This document shows positions 45,890 through 56,691 of a stretch of DNA of 64,000 nt, one piece after another; positions within the stretch are counted from its first letter, which is position 1; every line of letters starts with the position of its first letter. The notes beneath the pieces are model-generated. The model worked only from the letters and a program-made list of their open reading frames with translations, made no database searches and had not been told where the DNA came from. Origin of the DNA: Rhodocyclaceae bacterium (GTDB taxonomy: Bacteria > Pseudomonadota > Gammaproteobacteria > Burkholderiales > Usitatibacteraceae); the NCBI GenBank assembly GCA_020247545.1, contig JADCIX010000016.1, positions 52,754-116,753 of the forward strand, written 5' to 3'. A program made the translations under genes and the position numbers.

Positions 45890-48800
45890 GCGGACCGATA
45901 TCAAATCCATCCTCATCATAGGTTCCGGGCCGATTGTGATCGGCCAAGCCTGCGAGTTTGACTACTCCGGCGCGCAGGCTTGCAAAGCGCTGCGCGACGA
46001 GGGCTACAAGGTCATCCTGATCAACTCCAATCCCGCTACGATCATGACCGACCCTCACATGGCCGATGTAACCTACATCGAGCCGATTACTTGGCGGATG
46101 GTAGAAAAGATTATTGAAAAGGAGCGTCCAGACGCATTGTTACCAACGATGGGTGGCCAAACGGCTTTGAACTGTGCGCTGGATCTTGCCAAACACGGTG
46201 TGCTTGAGAAGTACAGCGTCGAGATGATCGGCGCAACCAAAGAGGCGATCGACAAGGCTGAGGATCGTGAGAAGTTCAAGAAGGCGATGACCAAGATTGG
46301 TCTGCAGTCGGCACGTTCCGCGATTGCGCACTCGATGGAAGAGGCGCTGCAGGTGCAGGCTGCGATTGGTTTCCCCGCCATCATTCGCCCGAGTTTCACC
46401 ATGGGCGGATCGGGTGGTGGTATTGCTTACAACCGGGATGAATTCGTCGAGATTTGTGAGCGCGGCCTTGAAGCCTCGCCGACCCGTGAGCTGCTAATCG
46501 AGGAATCGTTGCTCGGCTGGAAGGAGTTCGAGATGGAGGTTGTCCGCGACAAAGCGGACAACTGCATCATTATTTGCTCTATCGAGAATTTGGACCCAAT
46601 GGGTGTACACACCGGCGATTCAATTACGGTCGCACCGGCGCAAACGCTGACGGATAAAGAGTATCAAATCATGCGCAACGCATCGATTGCTTGTTTGCGC
46701 GAGATTGGTGTTGAAACTGGCGGTTCAAATGTGCAGTTCGCGGTAAATCCAAAAGATGGCCGGATGGTTGTCATCGAAATGAATCCACGTGTGTCGCGAT
46801 CTTCTGCCCTGGCGTCTAAGGCAACCGGATTCCCGATTGCCAAGATCGCGGCCAAGCTGGCGGTGGGATACACCCTGGACGAGTTGCGCAATGACATTAC
46901 CGGCGGGGCGACACCGGCCTCTTTTGAGCCTTCGATTGATTACGTTGTCACCAAGGTGCCTCGATTCGCGTTTGAAAAATTTCCACAGGCTGATGATCGC
47001 TTGACTACGCAGATGAAGAGTGTGGGTGAGGTGATGGCGATCGGTCGGAGTTTCCAAGAGAGTTTGCAGAAGGCGTTGCGGGGGCTTGAGGTTGGGGTGG
47101 ATGGTTTTAATTTGAAGACGGTTGACCCCGAGAAAATTGGTGACGAACTTGCCTACCCGCGTGGCGAGCGGCTATGGTATGTCGCTGATGCGTTTGGTAT
47201 CGGCATGAGCTTGGAAGAAATTCACGGCTACACCAAGATAGACCCGTGGTTCCTGGGGCAAATCCAAGAGCTCGTCAATCTTGAGCTGGAGGTTGAGAAA
47301 AAGACCTTGGCGGAGATCACGCCCGACTATCTGCGCATGCTGAAACGCAAAGGGTTCTCAGACCGCCGTCTGGCGTACTTGTTGAAGGTGAGCGACACGG
47401 ATATCCGCCACCTTCGCCACTCGCACAAGATTCGTCCGGTGTACAAGCGGGTAGATACTTGTGCGGCCGAGTTTGCGACTTCCACCGCGTACCTGTATTC
47501 CAGCTACGATGAAGAGTGTGAGGCCAAGCCGACCAACGCAAAGAAAATCATGATCCTCGGCGGTGGGCCCAACCGCATCGGCCAAGGAATTGAGTTCGAT
47601 TACTGCTGCGTCCACGCCGCGCTGGCGCTGCGCGAAGATGGATTTGAAACTATCATGGTCAATTGCAATCCTGAGACGGTTTCAACAGATTATGATACCT
47701 CTGATCGGCTCTACTTTGAACCACTGACGCTTGAAGACGTACTGGAAATTGTTGATGTCGAAAAACCGTTTGGGGTAATTGTGCAATTTGGTGGCCAGAC
47801 CCCGCTGAAACTCGCCCGCGCACTCGAAGCTAACGGTGTGCCAATTATTGGTACATCGCCCGACATGATTGATATGGCTGAAGATCGTGAGCGCTTCCAG
47901 CAAATGATTCACCAGCTCGGTTTGTTGCAACCGCCAAACCGGACGGCAAGAACCAATCAAGAAGCCATCGAGAAAGCGCGCGAGATCGGTTACCCGCTGG
48001 TGGTGCGTCCGTCGTATGTGTTAGGCGGTCGCGCGATGGAAATCATTCATGTCGAGTCGGACCTCGAACGGTACATGCGCGAAGCCGTAAAGGTATCCAA
48101 CGATTCACCCGTGTTGCTTGATCGCTTTCTGAACGACGCCATCGAGGTCGATATTGATGCCGTGTCTGACGGCACCGACGTGGTGATCGGCGGGATCATG
48201 GAGCATATTGAGCAGGCGGGAGTGCACTCTGGAGATTCGGCTTGTTCCCTACCGCCATTTTCTCTCTCAACCTCATTACAAGATGTGCTGCGCGAACAGA
48301 CGGTTGCGATGGCGAAGGCGCTCAATGTGGTGGGCTTAATGAATGTGCAGTTCGCCATCAAAAAAGAAAATGGCAAAGACGTCGTGTATGTGCTTGAAGT
48401 AAATCCGCGTGCGTCGCGCACCGTGCCTTATGTGTCCAAAGCGATCGCCGCGCCGTTGGCCAAGATCGCCGCGCGTGCGATGGCCGGCAAATCGTTAGCG
48501 ACGCAAGGCTTCACCAAAGAAGTCGCGCCGCCATATTTTTCGGTAAAGGAAGCCGTGTTCCCGTTCATCAAATTTCCCGGCGTTGATGTAATTCTTGGAC
48601 CTGAGATGAAGTCTACCGGTGAGGTCATGGGAGTTGGCATGACCTTCGCGGAAGCGTTTGTGAAATCACAACTGGCAGCGGGCGTCAAACTTCCGGTGAC
48701 AGGCCCGAACGCGGGTAAGGCATTTATCTCCGTTCGAAATGCCGATAAACTGAAGATTGAGGAGACCGCACGGGTATTGATTGACCTTGGCTTTTCACTA

Positions 48801-49115
48801 GTTGCGACAAAAGGTACCGCTGCCCACTTGGCAAAGGTTGGCATTCCCGCCGAGCCCGTCAACAAGGTGTTGGAAGGTCGACCGCACATTGTCGATATGG
48901 TAAAAAATCGCGATATCACGCTGATCATCAACACCGTAGAAGAGGATAAGCGGTCAATCCGGGATTCGTGGTCTATTCGCAATGCCGCCCTACAAGGCCG
49001 GATCACGTACTACACTACGGTTGCGGGTGCGAAGGCAGCTTGTGTCGGTATGCAACACTTATCGGGACTTTCCGTTTACTCGCTACAAGCGCTTCATCGA
49101 CAAATCGCAGCCTAG
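45882..49115 (+). CDS. carB: Carbamoyl-phosphate synthase large subunit
   Basis: Large subunit that makes carbamoyl phosphate from bicarbonate, ammonia and two ATP. The 1,077 residues are full length: two homologous ATP-grasp halves (first [19 protein letters not shown]; second [19 protein letters not shown]) with an oligomerisation domain between. A C-terminal MGS-like regulatory domain follows ([19 protein letters not shown]). The GTG start at 45882 overlaps the carA stop. greA follows 89 bases downstream. Confidence 0.98.
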   Translation: MGKRTDIKSILIIGSGPIVIGQACEFDYSGAQACKALRDEGYKVILINSNPATIMTDPHMADVTYIEPITWRMVEKIIEKERPDALLPTMGGQTALNCALDLAKHGVLEKYSVEMIGATKEAIDKAEDREKFKKAMTKIGLQSARSAIAHSMEEALQVQAAIGFPAIIRPSFTMGGSGGGIAYNRDEFVEICERGLEASPTRELLIEESLLGWKEFEMEVVRDKADNCIIICSIENLDPMGVHTGDSITVAPAQTLTDKEYQIMRNASIACLREIGVETGGSNVQFAVNPKDGRMVVIEMNPRVSRSSALASKATGFPIAKIAAKLAVGYTLDELRNDITGGATPASFEPSIDYVVTKVPRFAFEKFPQADDRLTTQMKSVGEVMAIGRSFQESLQKALRGLEVGVDGFNLKTVDPEKIGDELAYPRGERLWYVADAFGIGMSLEEIHGYTKIDPWFLGQIQELVNLELEVEKKTLAEITPDYLRMLKRKGFSDRRLAYLLKVSDTDIRHLRHSHKIRPVYKRVDTCAAEFATSTAYLYSSYDEECEAKPTNAKKIMILGGGPNRIGQGIEFDYCCVHAALALREDGFETIMVNCNPETVSTDYDTSDRLYFEPLTLEDVLEIVDVEKPFGVIVQFGGQTPLKLARALEANGVPIIGTSPDMIDMAEDRERFQQMIHQLGLLQPPNRTARTNQEAIEKAREIGYPLVVRPSYVLGGRAMEIIHVESDLERYMREAVKVSNDSPVLLDRFLNDAIEVDIDAVSDGTDVVIGGIMEHIEQAGVHSGDSACSLPPFSLSTSLQDVLREQTVAMAKALNVVGLMNVQFAIKKENGKDVVYVLEVNPRASRTVPYVSKAIAAPLAKIAARAMAGKSLATQGFTKEVAPPYFSVKEAVFPFIKFPGVDVILGPEMKSTGEVMGVGMTFAEAFVKSQLAAGVKLPVTGPNAGKAFISVRNADKLKIEETARVLIDLGFSLVATKGTAAHLAKVGIPAEPVNKVLEGRPHIVDMVKNRDITLIINTVEEDKRSIRDSWSIRNAALQGRITYYTTVAGAKAACVGMQHLSGLSVYSLQALHRQIAA

Positions 49116-49204
49116 CTGGCAAGCCGAGTCGATATGGCGCATCAGCCAAGTTCCCGCTTTCCGCTGTGCCGTCAGGCATCAACCGTTTTTTTCAGGAATT
49201 AGCC

Positions 49205-49690
49205 ATGAGTAGTCTCGCCAAGGTCCCCCTTACCGTCGCCGGTGCAGAAGCATTACGAGATGAACTTCATCGTTTGAAAACGATCGAGCGGCCAAGTGTC
49301 GTGATTGCGATTTCGGAAGCACGTGCCCAGGGCGATTTGTCGGAGAACGCTGAGTACGACGCAGCCAAGGAAAGGCAGGCATTCGTCGAAGGACGAATCC
49401 TTGAGTTGGAGTCCAAGTTATCCAGCGCACAAGTCATCGACCCGAAAACACTGGAAGACGACGGTCGCGTGGTCTTTGGGGTCACCGTAGATCTGGAAGC
49501 CGTGGAAACCGGTGAGAAGGTCAGCTACCAAATCGTCGGTGAAGATGAGGCGGATATCAAGTTGCGGAAGGTCTCGTTTTCATCGCCGATCGCCAGGGCA
49601 ATGATTGGCAAGTCTGCCGGCGATACTGTTGAGGTTCGCGCTCCCGGCGGCGCAATCGAGTATGAAATCGTAGAAGTGCATTACATCTAG
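49205..49690 (+). CDS. greA: Transcription elongation factor GreA
   Basis: Rescues backtracked RNA polymerase by stimulating transcript cleavage. About 161 residues. The N-terminal coiled coil carries the acidic tip ARAQGDLSENAEYDAAKERQ, the hallmark of GreA, and the FKBP-like C-terminal domain contains SSPIARAMIGKSAGDTVEV. The ATG at 49205 gives the family length; the frame extends 79 codons upstream into carB and is not used. The gene order carB-greA is conserved in related bacteria. Confidence 0.97.
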   Translation: MSSLAKVPLTVAGAEALRDELHRLKTIERPSVVIAISEARAQGDLSENAEYDAAKERQAFVEGRILELESKLSSAQVIDPKTLEDDGRVVFGVTVDLEAVETGEKVSYQIVGEDEADIKLRKVSFSSPIARAMIGKSAGDTVEVRAPGGAIEYEIVEVHYI

Positions 49691-49703
49691 AAATCGTTTA
49701 CTG

Positions 49704-49741
49704 ACGGGTCTTTTGAAGCATTTTTGGCTGAAACAGCTCGC
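49704..49741. repeat. Possible degenerate third copy of the 38-bp stem-loop
   Basis: This 38-base stretch begins ACGGG and retains GGC followed by GAAAC and GC-CG at the matching positions. By manual alignment about 23 of 38 positions agree with the copy at 36473. The left arm no longer pairs well. It could be a decayed relative or a coincidence. Confidence 0.3.
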
Positions 49742-49775
49742 CGATAAAGCGCTTTGTGGTTAACCGAGTGCGCCA

Positions 49776-50651
49776 ATGAGAGTCTTGTTGACGGGCTCAT
49801 CAGGCCCGAAAGTCGGGTCAATGGTGGCAAAACATCTTGCCGCCCTTCACGATGTCGTCGGTGTCGACGCGGCGGCAGGTAATTTCACCAGGCATGTTGC
49901 CGATATCACCGAAATGACTGATGGCGATTGGCGGTATCGGCTTGAGGGCGTTGAGGCGGTTGTCCATTTCGCCGCGTTGCACGCCCCACACCGCACCACC
50001 CACACGAGAAGCGAATTCATGCGCACCAATGTGGATGCAACTTCCCGCCTGCTTGACGCGGCACGGCGTTGCGGGGTGAAACGATTCCTGCTGGCTAGCA
50101 GCACGTCAGTTTATGGTCGAGCCATGCGCCCTACCCGGAATGAAGCCATTTGGGTCACCGAGAAGCTGGAGCCCGATGCCGAGGACATCTACGATGAAAC
50201 CAAACTCGCCGCAGAGCAACTTTGCCGAGAGGCCTTTACAACTGAGTTCGTGACTGCCGCTTTGCGGTTCTCGCGCTCGTTTCCTGAGCCGCTGCCTTTA
50301 ATGGCGCTCTACCGGCTCTATCGCGGCGTCGATGCTCGTGACGTCGCACAGGCGTTCGCCCGCGCGCTTGAGGCGCAACTACGCCAGTTTGAGGCGCTCA
50401 ATGTTTCTGCCTCCACGCCGTTTCGGCAGGGCGACTGTCAGGCATTGTATGCAGATGCGCCGGCAGTGCTTCAGCAGCGTTGTCCGGCGTTGGTTGCGGC
50501 GTTCGCTAAAAGGAGGTGGGAATTGCCGCCGTCCATCGACCGAGTCTATGTGGTCGAAAAGGCCACCGATCTGCTTGGATACCGTCCCCAATACGACTGG
50601 CGACAAGTGCTCGAACCGGGATTGGCTAGGCCGAGGGCACCGGTGGTTTAA
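49776..50651 (+). CDS. NAD-dependent epimerase/dehydratase family protein
   Basis: Extended short-chain dehydrogenase-like protein of 291 residues. The nucleotide-binding motif is TGSSGPKVGS at the N-terminus. VVHFAALHAPHR and the Ser/Tyr/Lys active-site set (LLASSTSVYG, then YDETK as YxxxK) follow. The C-terminal substrate part is short. Nucleotide-sugar epimerase or dehydratase activity is likely, but the substrate is unknown. It lies between greA and hppA on the same strand. Confidence 0.88.
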   Translation: MRVLLTGSSGPKVGSMVAKHLAALHDVVGVDAAAGNFTRHVADITEMTDGDWRYRLEGVEAVVHFAALHAPHRTTHTRSEFMRTNVDATSRLLDAARRCGVKRFLLASSTSVYGRAMRPTRNEAIWVTEKLEPDAEDIYDETKLAAEQLCREAFTTEFVTAALRFSRSFPEPLPLMALYRLYRGVDARDVAQAFARALEAQLRQFEALNVSASTPFRQGDCQALYADAPAVLQQRCPALVAAFAKRRWELPPSIDRVYVVEKATDLLGYRPQYDWRQVLEPGLARPRAPVV

Positions 50652-50742
50652 GACGGATTTCCTGTCTGTAGCCAACCAGTTCTGCGCGTAATTGGCTTGT
50701 CTTGGATCAAGTGGTGCCAATGTGCCCCGAACGGGGTGTCTC

Positions 50743-50751
50743 TGCTAAAAT
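50743..50751 (+). promoter_or_regulatory. Candidate extended -10 promoter for hppA
   Basis: TGCTAAAAT is an extended -10 element (TGn plus TAAAAT) about 80 bases upstream of the hppA ATG. A small perfect palindrome CCCCGAACGGGG at 50725-50736 overlaps the expected -35 region and could be an operator. Both are sequence-only calls. Confidence 0.45.
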
Positions 50752-50833
50752 CTAGGGTTTATCGTTTCTACCTTTGGTCCCCTCTGTGAGGGGCAATTCG
50801 AATTACCAAGATTTCGTTTCTGGAGATAACAAC

Positions 50834-53092
50834 ATGGCATCGTCGGGCACAATGTTTTTCTTCACCCTAGCCTGCGCACTTATTGCGCTCGCTTACGGTG
50901 CGATCCAAACAAAATGGATTCTGTCACAATCAGATGGTAATGAGCGGATGCGCGAGATCGCGGCGGCCGTTCAGGCTGGCGCAAAGGCCTATCTGAATCG
51001 TCAGTACATGACCATTTCGATGGTCGGTGTGGTTTTGGCGATTGCGATTCTGGTATTGCTGGGTTGGAAGACGGCACTAGGCTTTGTGCTCGGCGCTGTT
51101 GCGTCCGGCCTCGCTGGCTTCATCGGCATGAACGTCTCGGTTCGCGCCAACGTACGCACTGCGGAAGCAGCGCGTAACGGTATCAACCCTGCACTAAACG
51201 TCGCCTTTAAAGGCGGTGCGATTACCGGTATGTTGGTTGTCGGCCTGGGGCTATTGTCCGTTGCTGGCTTCTACTCCATGTTGGTTGGCAGTGCGGGTAC
51301 CGGCGATAAGATGAGTGACATCGTCAAGCCGCTGATCGGTCTCGCATTTGGCTCCTCGCTCATTTCCATCTTTGCGCGTTTGGGCGGCGGCATTTTCACC
51401 AAAGGTGCCGACGTTGGTGCCGACCTAGTTGGTAAGGTCGAAGCAAATATTCCTGAAGATGACCCACGTAATCCGGCGGTGATCGCAGATAACGTAGGTG
51501 ATAACGTCGGCGACTGTGCCGGTATGGCGGCTGACTTGTTCGAAACCTACGCGGTCACCATTATCGCGACGATGGTGTTGGGTGCATTGATGATTTCTTC
51601 GCCGCTGGTTGTCGGCAAGGTTGTGCTATACCCACTGGTGCTGGGTGGGTTCGCGATCATTGCCTCGATCATCGGCTGCGCGTTTGTTAAGACCAACGAC
51701 GGCGGCAAGGTGATGAATGCGCTTTATCGCGGATTGGCAGTGGCCGGTGCGATTGCGCTCGTCGCTTTCTATCCATTGACTGAGTGGATCATGGGCGGTG
51801 TGGCCGGCGCTGGCTATGCAAAATACACCGTGATGAACCTTTGGCTTTGCTGCGTGGTTGGCCTGGTGTTAACCGCATTCCTGGTTTGGGTTACCGAGTA
51901 CTACACGGGCACCCAATACGGTCCGGTCAAGTATGTTGCCGAAGCCTCAACCAAAGGACATGCAACAAACATCATCGCCGGCATTGGTGTTTCCATGCGC
52001 TCAACTGCTTGGCCAGTATTGGCGGTGTGTTTCTCGATTTATGCCGCATACGCACTTTGTGGCATCTACGGAATTGCCATTGCTGCAACCGCGATGTTGT
52101 CGATGGCGGGGATTGTGGTCGCGCTTGATGCTTATGGTCCGATCACCGACAACGCCGGCGGTATTGCGGAAATGTCGGAAATGCCGAAGTCGGTTCGCGA
52201 AGTCACCGACCCGCTTGACGCAGTTGGCAACACCACCAAGGCGGTAACCAAGGGTTACGCAATCGGTTCTGCCGGCTTGGCAGCCTTAGTTCTGTTTGCC
52301 GACTACACCTATAAGCTGACTGAGGCGGGTTATAACCTAACGTTCGACTTGTCGAACCCAGCAGTCATCATCGGTTTGTTTGTGGGTGGCATGATCCCCT
52401 ACTTGTTCGGTGCGATGGCCATGGAAGCGGTTGGTCGTTGCGCTGGCTTGGTGGTGGAAGAAGTTCGCCGTCAGTTCCGCGAAATTAAGGGGATCATGGA
52501 TGGCTCGGGCAAACCGGATTACTCCCGTGCGGTCGATTTGCTGACCAAGGGTGCCATCAAAGAAATGATCATCCCGTCGCTGCTCCCGGTGGTGGCACCA
52601 ATTCTGGTCGTGCTGATCGTTGGCGGTTTGATGGGCAAAGAATCCGGTATCCAAGCGCTTGGCGGCATGCTGATGGGCACTATCGTGACCGGCTTGTTCG
52701 TAGCCATTTCGATGTGTACTGGTGGAGGTGCTTGGGACAACGCCAAGAAGTACATCGAAGAGGGTAATCACGGTGGCAAGGGATCCGATGCGCACAAGGC
52801 AGCGGTCACCGGCGACACTGTTGGCGACCCGTATAAAGATACCGCAGGACCTGCCGTGAATCCATTGATCAAGATTATCAACATCGTGGCGCTGATGATC
52901 GTGCCATTGTTTGGTACTGCGGTTGTTGCGACCAGCGCGCCACTCGCGCCGTTGAAGATGGAGCAAAAGGCTGCGCCGGCCGCCGCACCGGTTGCGCCAA
53001 CTACCCCACCAGTTGCTGCTCCCGCAGCCGCTCCTACAGTTGCACCCGCGCCCGCAACGCCTGCGACGGCAACGGAGGTACCGAAAAAATAG
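50834..53092 (+). CDS. hppA: Membrane-bound proton-translocating pyrophosphatase
   Basis: Couples pyrophosphate hydrolysis to ion pumping across the inner membrane. The 752 residues are a multi-helix M-PPase with the substrate motif [22 protein letters not shown] and the following [19 protein letters not shown]. The segment [10 protein letters not shown] has Lys and Thr at the two positions that distinguish potassium-independent proton pumps from potassium-dependent ones. The C-terminus adds a 45-residue Ala/Pro-rich tail not needed for the fold. The start at 50834 has GGAGA upstream; the open frame begins 20 codons earlier. Confidence 0.97.
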   Translation: MASSGTMFFFTLACALIALAYGAIQTKWILSQSDGNERMREIAAAVQAGAKAYLNRQYMTISMVGVVLAIAILVLLGWKTALGFVLGAVASGLAGFIGMNVSVRANVRTAEAARNGINPALNVAFKGGAITGMLVVGLGLLSVAGFYSMLVGSAGTGDKMSDIVKPLIGLAFGSSLISIFARLGGGIFTKGADVGADLVGKVEANIPEDDPRNPAVIADNVGDNVGDCAGMAADLFETYAVTIIATMVLGALMISSPLVVGKVVLYPLVLGGFAIIASIIGCAFVKTNDGGKVMNALYRGLAVAGAIALVAFYPLTEWIMGGVAGAGYAKYTVMNLWLCCVVGLVLTAFLVWVTEYYTGTQYGPVKYVAEASTKGHATNIIAGIGVSMRSTAWPVLAVCFSIYAAYALCGIYGIAIAATAMLSMAGIVVALDAYGPITDNAGGIAEMSEMPKSVREVTDPLDAVGNTTKAVTKGYAIGSAGLAALVLFADYTYKLTEAGYNLTFDLSNPAVIIGLFVGGMIPYLFGAMAMEAVGRCAGLVVEEVRRQFREIKGIMDGSGKPDYSRAVDLLTKGAIKEMIIPSLLPVVAPILVVLIVGGLMGKESGIQALGGMLMGTIVTGLFVAISMCTGGGAWDNAKKYIEEGNHGGKGSDAHKAAVTGDTVGDPYKDTAGPAVNPLIKIINIVALMIVPLFGTAVVATSAPLAPLKMEQKAAPAAAPVAPTTPPVAAPAAAPTVAPAPATPATATEVPKK

Positions 53093-53137
53093 GTTGCTCT
53101 GCTCCGGCCTGCGTGATGCAGGCCGGTTGCCATTTAG

Positions 53138-53178
53138 AAAAGCGCCGCAGCCAAATTGGCTGCGGCGCTTTTCTTTTG
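53138..53178. terminator. Strong bidirectional terminator between hppA and acyl-CoA ligase
   Basis: A 17-bp perfect stem (AAAAGCGCCGCAGCCAA, 53138-53154, with TTGGCTGCGGCGCTTTT, 53156-53172) has A-runs on one side and TTTTCTTTT on the other. It can stop transcripts of the convergent hppA and acyl-CoA ligase genes. Confidence 0.92.
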
Positions 53179-53206
53179 TGTTGTAAGAGATCGACTACGT
53201 TCGACG

Positions 53207-54823
53207 TTACCCTAGGTAGTGGCGCGCCCAGCTTTCGCGCAGCGTACGCTTTTGCAGCTTGCCTGTCGCCGTGTGCGGCAGCTCCGCCACAAACACTACA
53301 TCATCTGGCAGCATCCACTTGGCAATTTTTCCGTCGTAGGTCGAAAGGATCTCTTGTTTGGTGGCAGTTGCATCTGTTTTTAGCACCACCAGTAGTAAAG
53401 GCCGCTCATCCCACTTAGGGTGGGCCACACCAATGACAGCCGCCTCGGCGACTGCCGGATGGCTTACAGCGATATTCTCCAGTTCGATGGAACTGATCCA
53501 TTCGCCGCCCGACTTGATGACATCCTTCGAGCGGTCCGTGATCTGCATGTAGCCGTCGGGGTCAATCGTGGCGACATCGCCAGTATGAAACCAGCCATCG
53601 ACGAGTGCCGATTTTTCTTCGCCGTAGTAGCGCTCCACCACCCACGGTCCGCGCACCATGAGGTCACCAAACGCCTTGCCGTCGCGCGGTAGCAGGTTGC
53701 CCGCGTCATCAATGATCTTAAGCTCAATGCCAAACACCGGTCGACCTTGTTTTGCCCGAATCGCCAACTGCTCCGCTTTCGAGAGGCTCGCGTGTTTGGC
53801 CTTAAGGCGCGAGATCGTGCCGATGGGAGAGGTCTCTGTCATGCCCCACGCATGAATGGTTTCGACGCCGTAGTTGGTTAAGAACTTTTCGATGATCGAC
53901 GCCGGGCAGGCGGCACCGCCGACGACAGTCTCCTTGAGGGTGGAAAACTTGAGGCCGTGTTTTTCCATATGCGCGAGCAACCCAAGCCAGATGGTAGGTA
54001 CGCCGAGGCTGATAGTGACCCCTTCGCGCTCCGTTAGATCGTAAACACTCGCACCATCAAGTGCTGCACCGGGGAACACCAATTTTGCGCCCGCCGCGCT
54101 GGCCAAGTAAGGTACTGCCCAAGCGTTGACGTGGAACATCGGCACCACTGGCAAGACGGTGCTTGTGACGCTGATGTTCAGGGCTTCAGGCGCGATGGCG
54201 GCGTAGCAGTGGTAGATGGTCGAACGGTGGGTATACAAGACGCCTTTAGGGTCGCCGGTGGTGCCCGATGTGTAACAAAGGGACGAGGGGGTCGTGTCAG
54301 GGAAACGCGGCCAGACGTAATCGTCGCGCTCTGCCTCCAACAAATCTTCGTAACAGAGCAGGTTCGGTAGCTTGACCGGCGGCAGATGCGCCTTGTCCGT
54401 CATCGCTACATAAAGTTTTACTGATGGCAGGCTAGGTGCCAACTTTTCCACCAAGGGGGCGAAGGTCGAATCAAAGAACAGAACGCTGTCCTGAGCGTGG
54501 TTGATGATCCATGTCAGCTGCTCTGGGAAAAGTCGCGGATTCAGTGTGTGCACGATGGCACCCATACCGGAAATGGCGAAGTAAAGCTCATAGTGCCGGT
54601 AGCCATTCCACGCGAGTGTTGCAACCCGATCACCCATCTTTACCTGTAGGTGCTTCAAGGCATTGGCGAGCTGCTTACTTCGTCGGCAGGCGTCACGGTA
54701 GTGGTATCGATGTAAGCCCCCTTCGACCGTGCGCGAAACAATTTCAGTATCAGCATGATTCAATGCCGCATGTTCGATCAGCTGTGATATCAGTGGCGCA
54801 GCTTCTTGCATTGTCGGCAACAT
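53207..54823 (-). CDS. Acyl-CoA synthetase (AMP-forming, long/medium-chain fatty acid type)
   Basis: Activates a carboxylic acid to its CoA thioester through an acyl-adenylate. The 538 residues carry the P-loop-like signature [19 protein letters not shown] and the AMP-binding [30 protein letters not shown] and [14 protein letters not shown] follow, and the C-terminal catalytic Lys lies in [13 protein letters not shown]. It resembles the FadD-like ligases annotated as long-chain fatty-acid-CoA ligases, but chain length is not predictable. It stands alone, convergent with hppA. Confidence 0.92.
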   Translation of the reverse strand: MLPTMQEAAPLISQLIEHAALNHADTEIVSRTVEGGLHRYHYRDACRRSKQLANALKHLQVKMGDRVATLAWNGYRHYELYFAISGMGAIVHTLNPRLFPEQLTWIINHAQDSVLFFDSTFAPLVEKLAPSLPSVKLYVAMTDKAHLPPVKLPNLLCYEDLLEAERDDYVWPRFPDTTPSSLCYTSGTTGDPKGVLYTHRSTIYHCYAAIAPEALNISVTSTVLPVVPMFHVNAWAVPYLASAAGAKLVFPGAALDGASVYDLTEREGVTISLGVPTIWLGLLAHMEKHGLKFSTLKETVVGGAACPASIIEKFLTNYGVETIHAWGMTETSPIGTISRLKAKHASLSKAEQLAIRAKQGRPVFGIELKIIDDAGNLLPRDGKAFGDLMVRGPWVVERYYGEEKSALVDGWFHTGDVATIDPDGYMQITDRSKDVIKSGGEWISSIELENIAVSHPAVAEAAVIGVAHPKWDERPLLLVVLKTDATATKQEILSTYDGKIAKWMLPDDVVFVAELPHTATGKLQKRTLRESWARHYLG

Positions 54824-54986
54824 TTAGGTATTCCTCAGTGGTGTTGAGCCGCTATTGTGTCACGTGCGGCTGCCGGTCGCATAAAGCCCACCGGCGGTGC
54901 CGATCAAGCCGCGCTGGGTAGTAGTGCAAGGGCGGCGGTGCCGATGCGATGGGCGCCGGGCGTTGAAACTCAACGCGTTCGTTCAG

Positions 54987-55700
54987 CTAGCTGATCGTGT
55001 GCTTGATGGCCTTGGCGTCGCGCAGGGTGTGGCGGTGTGCAAGCTTGTCGATCGCCACAAGACGGGCATCCGGCCAAGCCAACGCCAGAGCGATGGTGCC
55101 TAAAAACTTGGTTTCGTCATCGTTTTTGTCGTGGATAAACAGAGCGGGGGCACGCATGCCAGCCTCCGAATGGACAGCTCGAATCCCTGCCACCAAGCAC
55201 CGTTAGGTTGCTTAAACCGCCACTGTATCGCGTGGCTTATCCGCTCGCTGATACCGACATACCGCGCGAACATTTTTGAGTACCGAATCAATGACACTGG
55301 CGGCGCGATCAGTACCACCCCGGGTGCCGGTGCTTTGACGTACTTTCGCCTGAGACTGCGGCGCAGTACGCTCGCCGCAGCGGTAACCCGAAGCGAATGT
55401 GCTGCCATCCTGTGCACTTTGACGCCGCGATCAATACGCGCATTCCATACTGCTTTCAGTCCACGCTAAAAATCCACCAGTGCGGCTTGGCGGCCCGTGC
55501 TACAGGTGATCAAACAAGACGACTTGGTGTCCAGCTGCCACGAGAGGCGGCACTAAACCCCGCAGTTGCGCGCCGCCGCCATCCCGGTCGTGACAAAGGT
55601 CGACGGCAGAGCGGATGGGTCGCCGACAAGCCACGCCGTGGGTTGGCTGAACGGTGTATCGACGAGCCTTGCAGTTGCCGAGACGATCCGCTTTTGCTAG
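54987..55700 (-). pseudogene. Alpha/beta hydrolase pseudogene
   Basis: Remains of one alpha/beta hydrolase are spread over several frames on the minus strand. From the 5' side they include DPSALPSTFV (about 55590-55620), then in another frame GGAQLRGLVPPLVAAGHQVV (about 55510-55570). An in-frame TAG follows (about 55500), then VVLIAPPVSLIRYSKMFARY (from about 55320). The C-terminal part in another frame reads MRAPALFIHDKNDDETKFLG, ending at 54987. At least three frameshifts and one stop codon make it non-functional. The exact family member is unknown. Confidence 0.75.
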
Positions 55701-55734
55701 GCATGTGAATGCTGAGGCTGCGGCTGGGTAATGA

Positions 55735-55766
55735 AAAAGCCCAGAATTGCATCTGGGCTTTTCTTA
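55735..55766. terminator. Bidirectional hairpin terminator
   Basis: AAAAGCCCAGA (55735-55745) pairs with TCTGGGCTTTT (55752-55762) around a six-base loop, followed by CTTATT. It lies between the hydrolase pseudogene and the outer-membrane protein gene, and on the minus strand would end the latter's transcript. Confidence 0.8.
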
Positions 55767-55797
55767 TTATTATGAGCGAATGCTCTCAGTATCAAAA

Positions 55798-55825
55798 TAT
55801 GTCGAGTTCGAATAATGTCGACATA
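55798..55825. promoter_or_regulatory. Inverted repeat downstream of the outer-membrane protein gene
   Basis: TATGTCGA (55798-55805) and TCGACATA (55818-55825) are perfect 8-bp inverted copies spaced by 12 bases. They lie in a non-coding stretch between the terminator and the stop of the barrel gene. They could be a protein-binding site or a 3' mRNA hairpin; nothing decides between these. Confidence 0.3.
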
Positions 55826-55885
55826 GGGTTGTAGGCGCAGTTCATTTAGCAGCGGACGGTTCGTTGTGCTTCGCAGAGAGCAAAC

Positions 55886-56581
55886 TTAGAAGCGATACCC
55901 TAATGTTAGCTCTGCGCTCAAGCCACGATAGTCAGTCTTGAGTGTACCGAGGTTCGCCGCTGTCGACGCTAAGTTAACACTACCCGCGTCGAACCACTTC
56001 ACGCGCGCCCCGGCAAACCAGCCGCTGCGGTAATACCAGTTCACCCCGCCCACCAACTGATAGGCAAAGCGGTCACCTGAGAATTCTCTGGAGACACCGC
56101 CAACCTTGAGGTCGGTGTCAATTTCCTGCGCTAAACCAACCCCCGCGCCGACAAACGGTCGGAAGCGAGCAAACGATGATTGCCAGCCTTCGAAGTCGTA
56201 CAGGCCGTTCACCATGAAGGCCAGCGAGGCGAGATCGGCGTCACTTTGTTGGGCATCAATGCCGACGACACTGTTGGATTTCACGCGGTTTGAGCGGTAA
56301 GCGAGCTCGCCCTCGACACGGACCGACGGATTTATCCAGTAGCCAATGCTTCCGCCGTATAGAGCACCCCCGCCAAGATTCAACTTGCCCGTGGTCGACG
56401 GCTGGGCGGGGCGCTGGAGATTGGCGGACACATTATTGAGAGCAGAAGAGCCTCCATTCAGGGTCATATACCAGCGGCTATTTTCTTCCCTGCTGCCTTG
56501 GGCGAAAGTTGACGCCGACCACACCAGCCCGGTGGTAAGCGTAAAGCCCAACGTCATAAGGGGAATTGCAAAGCGCATCAT
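55886..56581 (-). CDS. Outer membrane beta-barrel protein
   Basis: A 231-residue exported protein. The signal peptide ends near ASTFAQG (about residue 28). The mature part has alternating strand pattern with many Gly, Tyr and Asn residues (WYMTLNGGSSALNN, GGALYGGSIGYWINPSVRVEG, FRPFVGAGVGLAQE). It ends in a terminal aromatic (TLGYRF), the signature for BAM-dependent insertion. It resembles OmpA-like eight-stranded surface barrels, without a peptidoglycan-binding domain. It is divergent from a LytTR regulator. Function is unknown. Confidence 0.85.
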   Translation of the reverse strand: MMRFAIPLMTLGFTLTTGLVWSASTFAQGSREENSRWYMTLNGGSSALNNVSANLQRPAQPSTTGKLNLGGGALYGGSIGYWINPSVRVEGELAYRSNRVKSNSVVGIDAQQSDADLASLAFMVNGLYDFEGWQSSFARFRPFVGAGVGLAQEIDTDLKVGGVSREFSGDRFAYQLVGGVNWYYRSGWFAGARVKWFDAGSVNLASTAANLGTLKTDYRGLSAELTLGYRF

Positions 56582-56691
56582 GAAAGATTTCCTTTAAAGT
56601 AAGTTTTAAGGTCACACCCAACGGGTCATACATTGATTGGGATTCGACCGTCATTGTTTTGTTCCAAGTTATTGATTTCAAGAGGGTTTAC

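Noticed and set aside
48968..49204. N-terminal extension of GreA by 79 codons
   Set aside because: It lies inside carB in another frame; the family starts at the ATG at 49205.
52337..52966. A 209-codon minus-strand frame opposite hppA
   Set aside because: It is a His/Gln-rich shadow of the pyrophosphatase gene.
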